NCBI GenBank assembly: GCA_030620095.1
Contig: JAUTXW010000598.1
Span: 1-64,000, forward strand
Reading direction: 5' to 3'
DNA length: 64,000 bases
From: Kuschelorhynchus macadamiae
Lineage: Eukaryota > Arthropoda > Insecta > Coleoptera > Curculionidae
Position numbers and translations under genes: made by a program. Of this stretch, positions 61,775-64,000 are shown in pieces (the stretch's first letter is position 1; every line of letters begins with the position of its first letter). The notes below the pieces were generated by a model. It ran no database searches. It worked only from the letters and a program-made list of their open reading frames with translations, and was not told where the DNA came from.

Positions 61775-63533
61775 ACAAATGGTTATGTAGTAGTCAAATG
61801 TTACAAAAATTGTTTTGCTGGCCTTGTTTATTAGTTTGCAATAAATATTCAGTGTGAAATAAGGAAGGATTTGCAGGTATGTTAAATATATGAAGGTCTT
61901 TACATCAACATGAAGACTGGGCGGAGCATTTAAAATGCGAATTAATGCTAAAAACATTTGTAAAAAATCAAAGCACTATAGCTGACACTTTAAAAAAAAA
62001 TGTTAAACTATATAAAATACATTTTAACGAAAACGTCCAATTGAATAGACTATTTATGTGCTTGGTAATTGACGCAGTTTTGTACCTTGGAAAACAAGGG
62101 GTAGTCTTTCGCGGGTATGATGAGAGCAGCGAGTCAATAAATAGCGGGAATTTTAAAAAGCTTTTAGGTTTATTAATATCGAGATGTTCCCAAGAACTAA
62201 AAGATCATTACAAAAAAAAATTAAAATGTTTTTACTGGTGACTCGAATACTATTCAAAACAAAATAATTAATTATTAATTGAATTTAATTGAATGCATTT
62301 CTGATTATTGAAATGATCATATAAAAAATGAAATAATGAACACACAGTTTTTTTTCTGTACAGGTGGATGACACCACCGATATTACGCAAATCGCCCAGT
62401 GCTCCATAATTTTAAGGTATGTTAATTCAGAAGGATCATTAGTCGAGAAATTCTTAGGATTTTATAATGTCAGCTCCGATAGGAGAAATTATATTCTCTA
62501 TTGAATCAAATTTTGGACCAATTTGACTATAAACATAAACTAATAGCGCAATGTTATGATGGCGCAAGTGTGATGTCTGGCCATCTAAATGGCCTTCAAA
62601 AAAAAAGCGCCGCAGGCTGTATTTGTCCTGATGCAGCAAAGTTTAAAAATATTTCTAAAAGTCGATTTTTTTTACAAGCCTTAGTTGTATTCCCTCATTT
62701 TTCATCACTCTCAGCCAAACGAACGTATGCTCATACATCTGCATATACCAACAATTACAGAAACTCGTTGGTCTTCAAGTTCGAAGTTAGTAAATGTGAT
62801 TGTTCAAGTTGCGTTCTTCAAACAAAATCGTTTAACATTCATTTTTGCATATCCAATATAAAACGCTGGCGTGAGGCGCTCTGTATCTTTTTTTACAGAA
62901 TGAACATTTTTTTTAATACCATGTTTGATAAAGCAAATTCTATTACAGAAATAAATCATTACAAACGTGAGCTTGCTAAGCTTTCACCTGAAGAAATTAG
63001 GGCTAAGTATAGAACCTTTTTTATGAAATATTGGACCATATTTTAATGGAAATGACACTAAGCTTTCAAGACTCTGAAAAACTTACATTTTTATGTTTGG
63101 CAGATTCTGCTAAATTTTCCGAATATAGTTTAAATTTTCCGACTCCCGTTGGAAAATTTGTTACAGTTATAGGGGGAAATATTTTCAAAAAGTCAACGAC
63201 TTAAAAATGAGCTTGGTCTTATTTTTGCCAATGACAGTAATTGGAATATATCGCTGCAAGAGCAAGTGAAAAAAAAATTAATGAAAATAAAGATATTTTA
63301 ACCAAAGCATATAAAGTGTTTTCTCTTATTTTGTTTCACAATACCGTCGACAAGTGCTTGAGTGGAAAGAAGTTTTTCTTGCCTCAGACGTGTAAAAACT
63401 AAGAAATACAAAATCTCAAAAAAGACTTACTTCTCTAGGCAATTTTTCAATTCAAAAGGAAAATCTGGAGGAGATTAGGGTAACTCATCCATTTTATGAG
63501 GATAGGAGAATTGATTTAGTATACAAAATTTAG
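61775..63533 (+). pseudogene. ZMYM1-like hAT transposase (TTF finger, DUF4371, hATC), decayed
   Basis: Pieces in order are a TTF-type finger remnant (LFCWPCLLV, RSLHQHEDWAEHLK); MLKTFVKNQSTIADTLKKNV and GKQGVVFRGYDESSESINSG (61945-62238); after a gap with GT/AG-like edges (62236-62364) VDDTTDITQIAQCSIILRY and EKFLGFYNVSSDR; after a shift IAQCYDGASVMSGHLNGLQ (62540-62600); FPHFSSLSAKRTYAH; TLSFQDSEKLTFLCLADSA; and the hAT dimerisation end, split over frames (VERSFSCLRRVKT; YFSRQ or KSQKRLTSLGNFSIQ; EDRRIDLVYKI). The first Asp (VDDTTD) and second (YDGAS) are visible. At least four lesions; non-functional. Confidence 0.75.
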
Positions 63534-63656
63534 GTAAGTCGTAAAGAAATATTCTACCCCTTCCGCATATAAAAAAAAATTCTGGAAAAAAATTATTGCG
63601 ATATTTTCTTGCTTCATTTTCACTGCACTTATTTTTTCACCCGCGAGCCGCCACTG
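63534..63656 (+). mobile_element. Probable right end of the ZMYM1-like hAT element
   Basis: CCCGCGAGCCGCCACTG ends at 63656; read inward it is CAGTGGCGGCTCGCGGG, a typical start for this hAT group. A possible left partner, CAGTGGCACAAACCGC, lies at 61344, but the 8-bp flanks do not match, so the left edge is unproven. Confidence 0.5.
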
Positions 63657-64000
63657 AAATAAACCTCACTTAAATGGAATAGGTGATGAAGAAACAGCTC
63701 GCTAGGGTTCCAAGCTAGACCAAGGTAGTGAAAGCAGCAGTAGTTTAACCTCCTTGTCTTTCTTTGTTGTAAGAACATGTCAAGATAAGGAGAAAGAACT
63801 ATACAAGCATTTTTGTCACAAATTGAGGTGTCAATACAATCAAAATTTTAAAAGCTTTTGAATCAATGGTTGGGCCAATATTCACAACGAGCCTATATTG
63901 TGTGCAGCTTTGACAACGAAAGATGAAAGTAGTGTTCTTCAAAAAAGTGTTGATACTTCGCACGCCTGAATACCGGGCAAAGATCGTAATTTAATTAAAA
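63657..64000. other. Non-coding end of window
   Basis: Nothing recognised in the last 340 bases. Confidence 0.4.

Noticed and set aside
62236..62364. Functional intron in the ZMYM1-like hAT gene
   Set aside because: GT and AG edges with a T-rich tract exist, but joining there gives the wrong phase for VDDTTD, and the gene is decayed anyway.

Overview
This is a eukaryotic, AT-rich window, most likely from an insect nuclear genome. A beetle is possible, but that is only an impression from the mobile-element families. I see no certain host gene. Almost everything recognisable is transposable-element DNA, much of it nested, with long AT-rich stretches between (notably 15.5-24.3 kb and 59.8-61.7 kb) where I find no convincing coding sequence.

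Layout: 1-701 is the end of a hAT element whose sister copy lies at 48144-51319. 1.94-2.66 kb is a decayed Jockey-like LINE. 3.59-9.51 kb holds two Dong/R4-type LINEs head to tail, each starting at a TAA-repeat tract. 9.53-9.80 kb is an antisense LINE scrap. 10761-13387 is the first of six or seven mariner-type elements with an N-terminal helix-turn-helix and a DD41D catalytic spacing (A 10761-13387; B 24366-28345; C 33632-35695; D 35744-37570; E 38715-41560; G 45426-47532; I 58675-59780). 13.7-14.9, 19.7-20.8 and 60.0-60.5 kb hold an uncharacterised repeat built round a GCCATTTTGTT core. B is interrupted by a compact Ty3/gypsy-type LTR element (25625-28193). 28.5-29.9 kb is a broken LDET-type transposase. 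30.1-31.7 kb holds a fold-back element, a MITE and a 127-bp tandem repeat. 31.8-33.5 kb is a Penelope-like element split by a Tc1 element. C and D sit in one (TA)n tract. E sits inside a LINE coding fragment, with a pogo-like element F (41857-44683) just beyond. The hAT copy at 48-51 kb carries a miniature MULE-like element. 51.4-53.5 kb is a Tigger/pogo relic. 53965-57314 is a DUF7869-type DNA transposon with clear TIRs, a 4-bp TSD and an intron. 61.8-63.5 kb is a ZMYM1-like hAT pseudogene.

The most interesting structures are: (1) DD41D elements E and G, whose long TIRs run into the transposase gene, so the far end carries a second copy of the DNA-binding domain; (2) the DUF7869 element with an intron holding a MITE and one in-frame TAG; (3) the 824-bp MULE-like element with 34-bp TIRs, a 9-bp TSD, a preserved empty site at 465-473 and only a zinc-finger ORF; (4) insertions of unrelated elements into TA and TAA simple repeats. 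Intact-looking transposase frames are C (33992-35080) and E (39468-40529). F, the hAT copy at 48 kb and the DUF7869 gene each appear broken by a single lesion.
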